DNA of 64,000 nucleotides from Raineya sp. (GCA_025454915.1 JALONN010000015.1:1-64000); one strand, 5' to 3'; counted from the first letter of the stretch, positions 8,652 through 16,615 are shown. Notes: generated by a model not told the origin, from the letters alone. Numbers and translations are program-made.

Positions 8652-10337
8652 TTAGTAAACGTCTTTTTGATATTTTCCTGCAAGCTCCAAACTTTCCAAA
8701 ACTTCTTTGGCTTGCTCCAAACTAATTTTTCTTTCTTGAGATATTACTTCAAGAATCGTATTTTCCACATCTTCACTCATAGGATATTTCTGACCACAGA
8801 TATATAAATTTGCTCCATTTTCCAGCCAAGCATTAAATTCCTTCGCTTTTTGTCTGATACGATCTTGAACATAAATTTTTTGTGCTTGGTCTCTTGAAAA
8901 AGCCACATCCAAATTGGTAAGCACTCCACTACCAAACCACTCCTGAATTTCCGTTTGATAATAGAAATCTGATACGAAATGTTGTTCACCAAAGAAAAGC
9001 CAGTTTTTGCCATCTGCTCCTCTATGATTGCGTTCAGCTAGAAAACTTCTGAATGGGGCTATGCCTGTTCCAGGTCCTATCATGATGATGTCAGTTTCAT
9101 CAGAAGGTAATCTGAAATTAGAGTTTTTATGAATGTAAAACTCTATAGATGAGTTATTTGGATAATCTGCTAAAAACTGAGATGCCAAACCTGTTTTGAA
9201 AGTGTTGTTTACAGAAAACTTATTTAAACCAACAGTTAAGTGAATTTGCCCTTCATGGGCATCTTTTGAGGACGCAATAGAATACAAACGGGGTGCAATA
9301 GGATTTAAAATGTCTACTAAATCCTCTATTTTGATAGTTTTAGAGACATTATATTCCTTAAAAATATCCAGCAGGTCTATTTTTTCAGCTTGTATCTCAA
9401 CACCTAAAACTTTTTCTAATTTCTCAATAGTATTTCTTCCTAAACCTCTAATATTCTGCCTAGAGAGCCACGATTCCACTGTTTTGGTTTCTCCTTTTAC
9501 AAGAATTTCTGTATGAATATTTACTTGAAAATACTCTGCCAGACGTTCTATATCCTCTTTTTTGTTATGGGGTATCACGCCCAAAGCATCACCAGATTCA
9601 TAAAAAACCTCTTCATGGGGAGTTATTTCGATATGATAGGTTTCTTTATTTGAACCCCTATCATTTAAAACAACTTTATGTGTTACTTCGCCTGTATAGT
9701 TTTTTTTCTTTACAGATTTACTAACAATTTGTGTTGTTGATAAAAGCTTTTTAGTCGTATTTCTGAAATTTTCCTGTAAATCCTGTTCCCAAGCCTTTAC
9801 TGCTTCCTGATAGTCTACATCAGCTTTTACTAAAGGTAGTAACCTTGTTGCATTTTTCTCTTCAAAAGCCTGATCCAGAAGTATTCCCGCATTACAAAAT
9901 AACGGATATGCAGAGTCTCCTAAGCCCAAAATAGAATATTTTAAATGAGAGAGACTCTGATTAGATTTTTTTAACTCATTATAAAATTTTTGAGCATTTT
10001 GAGGAAATTCTCCATCACCTTGTGTACTTACCACAAATAAAACATCTGTTTCTTTGCTTAGCTTTTCAAAATCGTACTGAAAAACATCTGCAATTTTAGC
10101 CTGTATTTTATTTTTTTTGAAAGAAGCAAGCAATTGAGTAGCTACTTTTTTGGCATTACCTGTTTCTGTTCCATAAAGAATCAAAGGTTTTCTGGTGACT
10201 TCTTGTATATTTTCTTGGGCTTGTGCTTGGTGATTTCTTGCCAAGCCTGCCAGATAACCATTCAGCCAAATGAGTTCTTCTTTGGGAGCATCTTGAACGA
10301 GTTGCTCTAACAATAAAAGTTTATTTTCAGACAGCAT
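8652..10337 (-). CDS. cysJ: NADPH-sulfite reductase flavoprotein (alpha) subunit
   Basis: The 561-residue protein has a flavodoxin domain (about 50-190: YGTETGNAKKVA, VVSTQGDGEFP, LGLGDSAYPLFC), an FAD domain with RLYSIASS, and a ferredoxin-NADP reductase C-terminus (MIGPGTGIAPFRSFLAER, YICGQKYPMSEDVE, ending in D-V-Y). It passes electrons from NADPH through FAD and FMN to CysI. The ATG at 10337 (MLSENKLLL) lies inside the last codons of cobA (ATGCTGTCTGA, 11-nt overlap), implying coupled translation. The longer open frame to 10394 lies wholly within cobA coding sequence and is not used here. Confidence 0.94.
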   Translation of the reverse strand: MLSENKLLLLEQLVQDAPKEELIWLNGYLAGLARNHQAQAQENIQEVTRKPLILYGTETGNAKKVATQLLASFKKNKIQAKIADVFQYDFEKLSKETDVLFVVSTQGDGEFPQNAQKFYNELKKSNQSLSHLKYSILGLGDSAYPLFCNAGILLDQAFEEKNATRLLPLVKADVDYQEAVKAWEQDLQENFRNTTKKLLSTTQIVSKSVKKKNYTGEVTHKVVLNDRGSNKETYHIEITPHEEVFYESGDALGVIPHNKKEDIERLAEYFQVNIHTEILVKGETKTVESWLSRQNIRGLGRNTIEKLEKVLGVEIQAEKIDLLDIFKEYNVSKTIKIEDLVDILNPIAPRLYSIASSKDAHEGQIHLTVGLNKFSVNNTFKTGLASQFLADYPNNSSIEFYIHKNSNFRLPSDETDIIMIGPGTGIAPFRSFLAERNHRGADGKNWLFFGEQHFVSDFYYQTEIQEWFGSGVLTNLDVAFSRDQAQKIYVQDRIRQKAKEFNAWLENGANLYICGQKYPMSEDVENTILEVISQERKISLEQAKEVLESLELAGKYQKDVY

Positions 10338-11139
10338 ATTGTAAAAGCGTTTTGTGATTATCAAAATAAGATTCTGTTTCCAGTTGTTCCTCAATCCATT
10401 TGTATTGATGGTGGAGGTTCACTACTTTTCCTACAATAATAAGTGTTGGAACATGCTCAAATTCAGGAAGATTGGAAACATCTATATCTGCAAATGAAAA
10501 TACTTGTGTTTTCTGATAAGGAGTAGTCGCTTGCTGAATTACTGCCAAACTTTTAGAGTCCTCAATTCCTCTGAATATAAGATTTTGAGCCAGTGTATCT
10601 GTCTGCTGACCACTCATGTAAAATACAAGTGTATCATCAGTAGTAGCCCAATCATTCCACTGATGATTGGTAATACTTTTTAAATCGTATAATGTGAGAA
10701 AACGAACCCCTCTAGAATGCCCTCGAGCTGTCAGGGGGATGCCTGTATAGGCAGCAGCCCCTAAAGCAGCCGAAACACCAGGAATAATTTCATAAGAAAT
10801 ATGATGCTCTTTAAGTGTTTCCAATTCATCCAAAATATTAGAAAACAAACTCGCATCTCCTCCTTTAAGTCTTAAAACCAGTTTTCCCATTTGGGCAAGT
10901 TCTACCATCAAAGCGTTGATTTCTTTTTGAGAGGTGTAAACACCTCTGGAGCATTGTTTACCTACATAAATCACCTCTGCTTCCTCATCTGCATATTTTT
11001 CTATGAGTTCAGGGGAAACCAGTCTATCTGTTAAAATTACATCTGCTTTTTGTAAAACCTTCAAAGCTTTTAATGTAATGAGTTCGGGGTCGCCAGAGCC
11101 AGCCCCAGCCAAAACCACATGACCATATATTCTTTTCAT
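10327..11139 (-). CDS. cobA: Uroporphyrinogen-III C-methyltransferase
   Basis: The 270-residue protein is a stand-alone SUMT. SAM-binding and family motifs are clear: VVLAGAGSGDPELITLKA at the N-terminus, LRLKGGDASLFS, IIPGVSAALGAAAYTGIPLT and LVFYMSG. It methylates uroporphyrinogen III at C2 and C7 to give precorrin-2, the substrate of the siroheme synthase at the operon's end. Its 3' end overlaps the start of cysJ. In this context it serves siroheme for sulfite reductase; no other cobalamin gene is nearby. The symbol follows the usual naming of single-domain SUMT proteins. Confidence 0.94.
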   Translation of the reverse strand: MKRIYGHVVLAGAGSGDPELITLKALKVLQKADVILTDRLVSPELIEKYADEEAEVIYVGKQCSRGVYTSQKEINALMVELAQMGKLVLRLKGGDASLFSNILDELETLKEHHISYEIIPGVSAALGAAAYTGIPLTARGHSRGVRFLTLYDLKSITNHQWNDWATTDDTLVFYMSGQQTDTLAQNLIFRGIEDSKSLAVIQQATTPYQKTQVFSFADIDVSNLPEFEHVPTLIIVGKVVNLHHQYKWIEEQLETESYFDNHKTLLQYAV

Positions 11140-11159
11140 TATATCAGCGTTTTTAAGGT

Positions 11160-12071
11160 TTAAAACAATCCATCTACAGATAAATATCTTTCTCCCGTAT
11201 CGTAATTGAAGGTAAGAATTTGGGCATTATCAGGAATGCCTACTATTTTTTTAGCTACTGCTGCTAATGAAGCTCCTGTTGAGACCCCAACCAAAATACC
11301 CTCCTGACGAGCAATAGCTTTGGTATACTGGAATGCATCTTCTTTGCTTACCTGTACAACTTCATCTATCCAATCACTATGATAATTTTTTGGAATAAAT
11401 CCAGCTCCAATTCCTTGTAGAGGATGAGGACTGGGCGAACCTCCACTCAAAACAGGTGACAATTCAGGTTCAACAGCAAAAACTTTAAGATTTGGAAATT
11501 TACTTTTTAGAATAGCCGCCACACCAGAAATATGTCCGCCTGTACCAACTCCTGTTATCAGATAATCCAGTCCATTTGGAAAATCCTCTAAAATTTCCTG
11601 AGCTGTAGTCGTTTTATGAATTTCCACATTAGCAGGATTTTCAAATTGTTGTGGAGACCACGCATTAGGGATTTCTTGTAACATCTGTGTTGCTCTTTCA
11701 ATAGCACCTTTCATTCCTTTTTCACGAGGTGTAAGCTCGAAAGTAGCTCCATAGATTTCCATAAGTTTTCTGCGTTCTATACTCATGGATTCTGGCATTA
11801 CTAAAATCACTTTATAGCCTTTTACAGCAGCCACCAAAGAAAGCCCGATACCTGTATTACCCGACGTGGGTTCAATAATTACATGATTGGGTGTTAAAAT
11901 TCCTCTTTTTTCGGCGTCCTCAATCATGGCAAGGGCAATACGGTCTTTGATGCTGTTACCTGGGTTATTGCGTTCCAGCTTAATCCATACATTTTTATTT
12001 TCGCCATATAATCTATTGATTTTCACAACAGGCGTTTTTCCAATGGTCTCAAGAATGGTTTGAACTTTCAT
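11160..12071 (-). CDS. cysK: Cysteine synthase A (O-acetylserine sulfhydrylase)
   Basis: The 303-residue PLP fold-II enzyme joins sulfide to O-acetylserine. The PLP lysine is K42 in NNPGNSIKDR. EPTSGNTGIGL is the substrate/PLP loop and ITGVGTGGHISGV binds the cofactor phosphate. EGILVGVSTGA near the C-terminus is also typical. Length and motifs are those of CysK; a CysM assignment cannot be excluded from sequence alone. It sits 31 bp after cysE, which makes its substrate, and 20 bp before cobA. Confidence 0.95.
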   Translation of the reverse strand: MKVQTILETIGKTPVVKINRLYGENKNVWIKLERNNPGNSIKDRIALAMIEDAEKRGILTPNHVIIEPTSGNTGIGLSLVAAVKGYKVILVMPESMSIERRKLMEIYGATFELTPREKGMKGAIERATQMLQEIPNAWSPQQFENPANVEIHKTTTAQEILEDFPNGLDYLITGVGTGGHISGVAAILKSKFPNLKVFAVEPELSPVLSGGSPSPHPLQGIGAGFIPKNYHSDWIDEVVQVSKEDAFQYTKAIARQEGILVGVSTGASLAAVAKKIVGIPDNAQILTFNYDTGERYLSVDGLF

Positions 12072-12102
12072 GTTTTTTAGCTTTTAGGTTGAAAATTTTA
12101 TA

Positions 12103-12939
12103 TTAAATAGAAAAATTAAGTGCTTCAGGAAATACTTCTTTGGTTTTTACAATGATTTCACTTTTATGATAAACAAGGGAATAAGAAGGAATAGAGGCTG
12201 TTATCCAGACGTTACCTCCTATGGTGCTATCATGCCCAATAACTGTTTCTCCACCTAATATGGTAGCATTGGCATAGATAATTACATTGTCTTCGATGGT
12301 AGGGTGTCTTTTCTGATTTTGTTTTTCTTTACTTACACTCAAAGCTCCTAGAGTTACACCCTGATAAATTTTTACATTATGACCAATGGTAGCTGTTTCG
12401 CCTATCACAATGCCCGTTCCGTGGTCTATAAAAAACTTTTTTCCAATTTTAGCAGCAGGATGAATATCTATACCTGTTTTGCTGTGAGCATATTCTGAAA
12501 GTAAACGAGCTAGAATAAAGGCATTATGTTGCCAGATAAGATGTGTAATACGATAAACTGCTATTGCAAAAAAACCAGGGTAAGCCAAGACCACCTCACC
12601 TTTCGATTTAGCAGCAGGGTCAAACTCTAAAATAACCTGTAAATCTTCTAATAACTGATTGTAAATATTTAGGACTTCCTCAAAAAATGATTTTACTATC
12701 AAATCAATGTTTTCTCTATCCGATAATTCTATTTTTAAAAAGCTTTGTAGTTCTATCTCTAGTTCTTTTGCTTTACTTTCAAAATATCCAAAGTTTTGAT
12801 AATCGTTTTGAGTTATAAAAAGCCAGTTGAATAAGTTTTCTATCCAGTTTTCTACCTGTTTTTTATGAAAAGCTGGTGTGGATAGCCCTAATTTTGCCTG
12901 ATGTAATAATTGTAATATGGATGTCAGTGAGGTTGTCAT
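12103..12939 (-). CDS. cysE: Serine O-acetyltransferase
   Basis: The ATG at 12939 (278 residues, MTTSLTSILQ) is chosen because the longer open frame to 13026 begins at TTG and runs through a terminator hairpin and a Cys-rich leader ORF. An alpha-helical N-domain (about 1-150) is followed by a left-handed beta-helix of hexapeptide repeats (IDIHPAAKIGKKFFIDHGTG, VIGETATIGHNVKIYQGVT, RHPTIEDNVIIYANA). The catalytic His lies in IDHGTGIVIGE. It makes O-acetylserine from serine and acetyl-CoA and is the first structural gene of the sulfur operon, directly behind two attenuators. The long N-domain and short C-terminus resemble the SrpH/EpsC-like subgroup. Confidence 0.93.
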   Translation of the reverse strand: MTTSLTSILQLLHQAKLGLSTPAFHKKQVENWIENLFNWLFITQNDYQNFGYFESKAKELEIELQSFLKIELSDRENIDLIVKSFFEEVLNIYNQLLEDLQVILEFDPAAKSKGEVVLAYPGFFAIAVYRITHLIWQHNAFILARLLSEYAHSKTGIDIHPAAKIGKKFFIDHGTGIVIGETATIGHNVKIYQGVTLGALSVSKEKQNQKRHPTIEDNVIIYANATILGGETVIGHDSTIGGNVWITASIPSYSLVYHKSEIIVKTKEVFPEALNFSI

Positions 12940-12956
12940 AAGTAGTATATGGTTAA

Positions 12957-12989
12957 ATAAAAAAAGCCTCTTGCAACTCAAGAGGCTTT
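12957..12989 (-). terminator. Attenuator terminator 2, directly before cysE
   Basis: On the transcript AAAGCCTCTTG pairs with CAAGAGGCTTT around a 5-nt loop, followed by seven U (bases 12989 down to 12957). It lies 18 bases before the cysE ATG and 23 bases after the stop of leader peptide 2. A terminator inside an operon leader means regulated read-through. The bases at 13034-13040 (CAAGGGG on the transcript) can instead pair with its 5' arm. Confidence 0.88.
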
Positions 12990-13012
12990 GATGTTTGATA
13001 TATGGTTGGCTT

Positions 13013-13105
13013 TTATTCCATAGCAAAACAGCACCCCTTGTGTGGTGGAAAACAACACAACATACAGGCTACAGACTTGCTATTGAATAATGAAGGTGAA
13101 TACAT
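13013..13105 (-). CDS. Cysteine-rich leader peptide 2 (30 aa) of the cys operon
   Basis: An ORF of 30 codons starts at ATG 13105 and ends at TAA 13013. It reads MYSPSLFNSKSVACMLCC, then FPPHKGCCFAME. Five of 30 residues are Cys (C14, C17, C18, C25, C26), including two Cys-Cys pairs, far above normal use. It precedes terminator 2 and cysE. By analogy to amino-acid leader peptides (trp, his and thr leaders; polycysteine uORFs in mycobacteria), ribosome stalling at Cys codons under cysteine shortage should prevent termination. The product itself probably has no function. It overlaps the discarded TTG-initiated extension of cysE in another frame. Confidence 0.82.
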   Translation of the reverse strand: MYSPSLFNSKSVACMLCCFPPHKGCCFAME

Positions 13106-13130
13106 AATTTTTAAATACAGTTTTTTATAA

Positions 13131-13168
13131 AATAAAAAGTCTCCTAATGATGACTATTAGGAGACTTT
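13131..13168 (-). terminator. Attenuator terminator 1, between the two leader peptides
   Basis: On the transcript AAAGTCTCCTAAT (13168-13156) pairs with ATTAGGAGACTTT (13148-13136), a 13-bp perfect stem with a 7-nt loop, followed by UUUUUAUUUUA. It begins 26 bases after the stop of leader peptide 1. Its 5' arm can alternatively pair with 13208-13217 in the leader. Confidence 0.88.
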
Positions 13169-13194
13169 GCTATGTAAAGAATATGGTAAATGCT

Positions 13195-13269
13195 CTATAC
13201 AATGGCTAGTGGCTCCTCAGAAACTGAGCAGCAACACGCACAAGCAGTATAATTAGCAGAAAAATTCAT
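13195..13269 (-). CDS. Cysteine-rich leader peptide 1 (24 aa) of the cys operon
   Basis: An ORF of 24 codons starts at ATG 13269 and ends at TAG 13195. It reads MNFSANYTACACCCSVSE, then EPLAIV. The Cys codons TGT-GCG-TGT-TGC-TGC give C10, C12, C13 and C14. Immediately after them the RNA forms a hairpin (13232-13212), and 26 bases after the stop a strong terminator follows. This is the arrangement of a translational attenuator sensing charged tRNA-Cys. It is the first ORF after a candidate promoter at 13296-13303. Confidence 0.82.
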   Translation of the reverse strand: MNFSANYTACACCCSVSEEPLAIV

Positions 13270-13295
13270 TCGGAGTTTGTTTTATTTTGATGAAG

Positions 13296-13303
13296 CAAAC
13301 GTA
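13296..13303 (-). promoter_or_regulatory. Candidate promoter -7 element of the cys operon
   Basis: TACGTTTG on the minus strand matches the Bacteroidota -7 consensus TAnnTTTG. It would start transcription near 13289, about 20 bases before leader peptide 1. No well-spaced -33 TTTG is present (the nearest is 29 bases upstream), so the element is only moderately supported. Confidence 0.5.
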
Positions 13304-13361
13304 AAAAACATTTTTGAATATATAAAATATTTCAAATATTTTTTTCTGTTTTAATAGAAAA

Positions 13362-13390
13362 TGTCCACTCTAAAATGCTTTTTGTCCACT
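13362..13390 (+). promoter_or_regulatory. LytTR-type operator: direct repeat TGTCCACT x2, 21-bp period
   Basis: TGTCCACT occurs at 13362-13369 and again at 13383-13390, exactly 21 bp apart. This is the two-turn spacing of LytTR-domain binding sites. The same motif pair occurs at 15217 and 15238 before the efflux operon. It lies 70 bp upstream of the LytS gene, which suggests autoregulation by the LytTR regulator encoded at 14446. Confidence 0.7.
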
Positions 13391-13459
13391 TGAGTTTATA
13401 TTTCTATAGTTAATAATAAAAATATTACTAACTATGCTTTATTTATATGTTCATAATTT

Positions 13460-14449
13460 ATGAAAAGACGGTTATATTTCATAGCAGCTATTACTTCACC
13501 CATTATATCATTATATGGGTCGAGTCCCTTTTATATTTTTGAAAAGGTTACACTTTTAGAGTTTTTGACACTTAATTTTGGCTTATCAGCAAGTATTTTT
13601 ATTTCGTGGCTTATACAAATCTACACTCTTGAAAAATACCCACTTCTCAATCATTTTTGGAGATTTATTATTACCTACCTTCTGAGTTTATTTTTTAGAT
13701 TGGTTATTTTTCTTGTATCAAAGGTTCTGGATATAGCTATTCCTCCTATAAACATTGAGGATAGCCACATAGCATATCCTATCTTTACCTCATTTGCTGT
13801 CAATGGTGTAATTATGGTCATTGCAGATTCCATTGTAAAGAGTTTTAAGAAAAATGAAGCCGAAAAGTTGGTTCAGGAATTAAAATTACAAAATAGTGAA
13901 GCTCAAAAGCAAATTCTGATGCAACAACTACACCCCCATTTTCTGTTTAATTCTTTAAGCGTTTTAAAGTCTTTAATTAAAGAAAACCCTGATGACGCAG
14001 AAGATTATACTATCAAACTTTCTGAGTTTTTGCGTTATTCGGTAGAGGCTCATAAACAAGAAATTATCTCCTTAGAAAAAGAGTTGTTTTTTGTAAAAGA
14101 TTATATCGAACTGCAAAAAGTACGATTTGACAATGCGTTCCAATACGAAATAAGCATTCCTTCAGAGGCTCTTGAGTATAAAGTACCTGTTCTTGCGTTA
14201 CAAACCCTTGTGGAAAACATTTTTAAGCATAATTACTTTACAGAAAAAAATCCTATTCATTTTTCTATTAGTGTTCAGAATGATATTTTAACTGTTACAA
14301 ATCAGAAGGTATCTATAAAACTTACAGAAAAAACTTCAACAGGACTTGAAAACCTAAAAAAACGCTATGAACTCATTTTAGGAAAAAACATAGAGGTTAT
14401 CAATCAAGAAAATAGTTTTAGTGTAAGCATTTACCTAATAAAACCATGA
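13460..14449 (+). CDS. Sensor histidine kinase, LytS/YehU-like (His_kinase family)
   Basis: The 329-residue protein has about four N-terminal transmembrane helices (residues 1-125), a short coiled linker and a His_kinase/HATPase module. The phosphoacceptor is in LHPHFLFNSLSVLKSL and the N-box is LVENIFKHNYF. The C-terminal G-box is short (STGLENLKKRYELI). It lacks a separate extracellular sensor domain, so the ligand is unknown and may be sensed in the membrane. It overlaps the response regulator start by 4 bp (ATGA) and precedes an efflux pump, which it probably controls. Confidence 0.92.
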   Translation: MKRRLYFIAAITSPIISLYGSSPFYIFEKVTLLEFLTLNFGLSASIFISWLIQIYTLEKYPLLNHFWRFIITYLLSLFFRLVIFLVSKVLDIAIPPINIEDSHIAYPIFTSFAVNGVIMVIADSIVKSFKKNEAEKLVQELKLQNSEAQKQILMQQLHPHFLFNSLSVLKSLIKENPDDAEDYTIKLSEFLRYSVEAHKQEIISLEKELFFVKDYIELQKVRFDNAFQYEISIPSEALEYKVPVLALQTLVENIFKHNYFTEKNPIHFSISVQNDILTVTNQKVSIKLTEKTSTGLENLKKRYELILGKNIEVINQENSFSVSIYLIKP

Positions 14450-15207
14450 AAATCGTTATCATAGAAGACGAAAAACTGACAGCCAAAGATTTATCAAGAA
14501 CTATCAGCAATTTAGAGCTTGATGCCGAAATCTTGGCTATTTTGTATTCTGTAGAGGAAGCTATTGAATATTTGAGCCATCATAAAGAAATAGATGTCAT
14601 ATTCTCCGATATTCAGTTAGGAGATGGTCTGAGTTTTGAAATATTTGAAAAAACTCAAAATCAGATTCCTGTTATTTTTTGCACAGCTTACAACGATTAT
14701 GCCTTAGAGGCTTTCAAGACAGTTGGAATAGATTATCTGTTAAAACCCTTTACACAACAATCTGTTAGTAAGGCTTTTGAAAAGTATTTTCATCTCAAAG
14801 AAAAATTAACTCCCCAAAACGATTTTTCAAGTATGATGAATGCTCTCAAACAACAACTTGCTCCTACCAAATTGCCTTCTGTTATTCTCCAGCAGGGTGA
14901 TAAAATTGTCCCTTTGGAAGGAGATAAAATTGCTTTTTTCTTTATTGAAGACGATTATGTATTTGCCTACACTTTCGATCAAAAAAAGCATATTCTTTCC
15001 CAAAAATTAGATGCTTTGGAAAAAACCTTCGCTCCTCAATTTTTTAGAGCAAACAGACAGTTTCTTATCAACAGAAAAGCTGTAAAAGATGCCTCTCATT
15101 TTTTTCATAGAAAGGTGGTTGTCAATCTTAATATTCCTTTTGATGAGCAGATTGTTGTTGGGAAACTCAAAGTTACAGCCTTTGTAGATTGGCTGGCTAA
15201 CCAATAA
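14446..15207 (+). CDS. Response regulator, receiver + LytTR DNA-binding domain
   Basis: The 253-residue protein has a receiver domain (acidic pocket IIEDEK, phospho-Asp in DVIFSDIQLGDG, switch residues FCTAY and LLKPF) and a C-terminal LytTR domain (about 145-250, FFRANRQFLINRKAV). The adjacent LytS protein should phosphorylate it. LytTR proteins bind 21-bp-spaced direct repeats; such repeats (TGTCCA[C/T/G]T) occur upstream of this gene pair and again just downstream, before the efflux operon, making both likely targets. Confidence 0.94.
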   Translation: MKIVIIEDEKLTAKDLSRTISNLELDAEILAILYSVEEAIEYLSHHKEIDVIFSDIQLGDGLSFEIFEKTQNQIPVIFCTAYNDYALEAFKTVGIDYLLKPFTQQSVSKAFEKYFHLKEKLTPQNDFSSMMNALKQQLAPTKLPSVILQQGDKIVPLEGDKIAFFFIEDDYVFAYTFDQKKHILSQKLDALEKTFAPQFFRANRQFLINRKAVKDASHFFHRKVVVNLNIPFDEQIVVGKLKVTAFVDWLANQ

Positions 15208-15216
15208 TTTTATTTC

Positions 15217-15246
15217 TGTCCATTTCAGATTTTATTTTGTCCAGTT
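15217..15246 (+). promoter_or_regulatory. LytTR-type operator: TGTCCATT/TGTCCAGT, 21-bp period
   Basis: TGTCCATTT at 15217 and TGTCCAGTT at 15238 form a direct repeat with a 21-bp period. They lie between the LytTR regulator and the TolC-like gene, about 70 bp before its ATG, the same distance and motif as the pair at 13362/13383. Confidence 0.7.
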
Positions 15247-15312
15247 GGGCAAATTGCTCATTGTTTAAGTATACAAATCCCTACAATTTTGTCTCATAGA
15301 AATTCAAAAAAT

Positions 15313-16611
15313 ATGAGACTCTTTTTCATCACCCTGTTTTTGTTAGAAACTTTTTCAGCATTTGCTCAAAAGAGTTTCAGTAGCTTGGATGCTTTACTCG
15401 CTTACACTCAAGAGAAAAGTATCACGTTGGAATCCAATAAAATTCGTTTAGAACAAGCTCAAAAAGCGAAGCTTGCAGCCATATTAGGAACAATAGACCC
15501 TGTTGCCAATATCAATGGCTCTTTTACAGACAACACTCGTCTGCCTGTCAATTTATTTCCTGCTGAAGCCTTTGGTGGACAGGCGGGTACTTATCGACAA
15601 GTCCAGACTGGTGTAAAATATACTACTGCCACTACTCAAAACATTGATATCAAGCTTATCAATCCTGCCGGCTGGGAGAATCTGAAACTAGCAGAAATTA
15701 ACATCGAACTGACTGAATCCAATAATCAGGTGACTCTTAAAACATTGCAAGAGAACATTGCAATCAGCTATTTTAATATCATTATGCTTCAGGAGCAACT
15801 CAAAAGCACTCAACGAAACTTGGCTGTAGCAGATACACTCTACCAAACAGCCAAGAATAAATACGATTTGGGGCTTGTCAAGCAACAAGATGTCAATGAT
15901 ACCAAAGTCAATTATTTAAATACCCAAGAAAATATCAAGCAAATAGAATTTCTAATAAAGCAACATTACATCATCTTAAAAACTCTTTGTGATATTCCTG
16001 ATAATGAAGAAATTGAAATTAAACAAGATATTGATATTCAGACTGTTTCACGCCCTAACATTGAGTTAAACTCTTTACAAATCAGTAACAGTGTGCTTAA
16101 AGAGCAATATGCTTGGAGCAATTTTAATCAGACCAGAAAAATGTCATTGCCAACTTTATCCTTTGTAGCCAGCAATTCTTATCAGTTATTCAATACAGAG
16201 TTTAAAATGTTTAATGGAAACTGGATAAACAGCAATTATATAGGTTTAAAACTAACTTTTGCTTTACCCAATGCCACACTTATCGCAAACAGAACACAGG
16301 CAAGCTACAATTATAAACTTACCAAAAAATCAACGGAACAAGCTAAAATTAAAGCAGACTTAGAGGTGAAACAATTAGCCAACGATTTTGATAAAGCATC
16401 TTCTCAGACTTCTGCCAACAAAGAAATTTATGGTTTACGAATGGATACCTATCAAAAAAATAAAAATCTGTATAGTCAAGGTTTAATGAGTTTAGACCAA
16501 ATACTTAATAGTTTCAATGCCATGGTCAATGCAGAATACAGCCTGATTTCTTCTAAAATCAACATTTTATTAGCCCAAGCCAAAATAGATATTCACAATA
16601 AAGTCAAATAG
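15313..16611 (+). CDS. TolC-family outer membrane efflux protein
   Basis: The ATG at 15313 gives 432 residues with a clean signal peptide (MRLFFITLFLLETFSAFAQ); the open frame extends eight codons further to a TTG without support. Two OEP repeats made of long alpha-helices and short strands are visible, including YDLGLVKQQDVNDTKVNYLN and YSQGLMSLDQILNSFNAM, the typical turn of each repeat. It forms the outer membrane channel of a tripartite pump. The adaptor, permease and ATPase follow with gaps of 4, 9 and 12 bp, so the four genes form one operon under the LytTR-type operator at 15217. Confidence 0.92.
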   Translation: MRLFFITLFLLETFSAFAQKSFSSLDALLAYTQEKSITLESNKIRLEQAQKAKLAAILGTIDPVANINGSFTDNTRLPVNLFPAEAFGGQAGTYRQVQTGVKYTTATTQNIDIKLINPAGWENLKLAEINIELTESNNQVTLKTLQENIAISYFNIIMLQEQLKSTQRNLAVADTLYQTAKNKYDLGLVKQQDVNDTKVNYLNTQENIKQIEFLIKQHYIILKTLCDIPDNEEIEIKQDIDIQTVSRPNIELNSLQISNSVLKEQYAWSNFNQTRKMSLPTLSFVASNSYQLFNTEFKMFNGNWINSNYIGLKLTFALPNATLIANRTQASYNYKLTKKSTEQAKIKADLEVKQLANDFDKASSQTSANKEIYGLRMDTYQKNKNLYSQGLMSLDQILNSFNAMVNAEYSLISSKINILLAQAKIDIHNKVK

Positions 16612-16615
16612 TTAT

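Noticed and set aside
8633..8683. Longer cysI start at 8683
   Set aside because: It would overlap the end of cysJ by 32 bases; the ATG at 8632 leaves a 19-bp gap and gives a normal N-terminus.
10338..10394. Longer cysJ start at 10394
   Set aside because: The extra codons lie entirely within cobA and the ATG at 10337 overlaps the cobA stop in a standard coupled arrangement.
12940..13026. Extended N-terminus of cysE to a TTG at 13026
   Set aside because: It would run through the terminator hairpin and the Cys-rich leader ORF in another frame; the ATG at 12939 follows the terminator at a normal distance.
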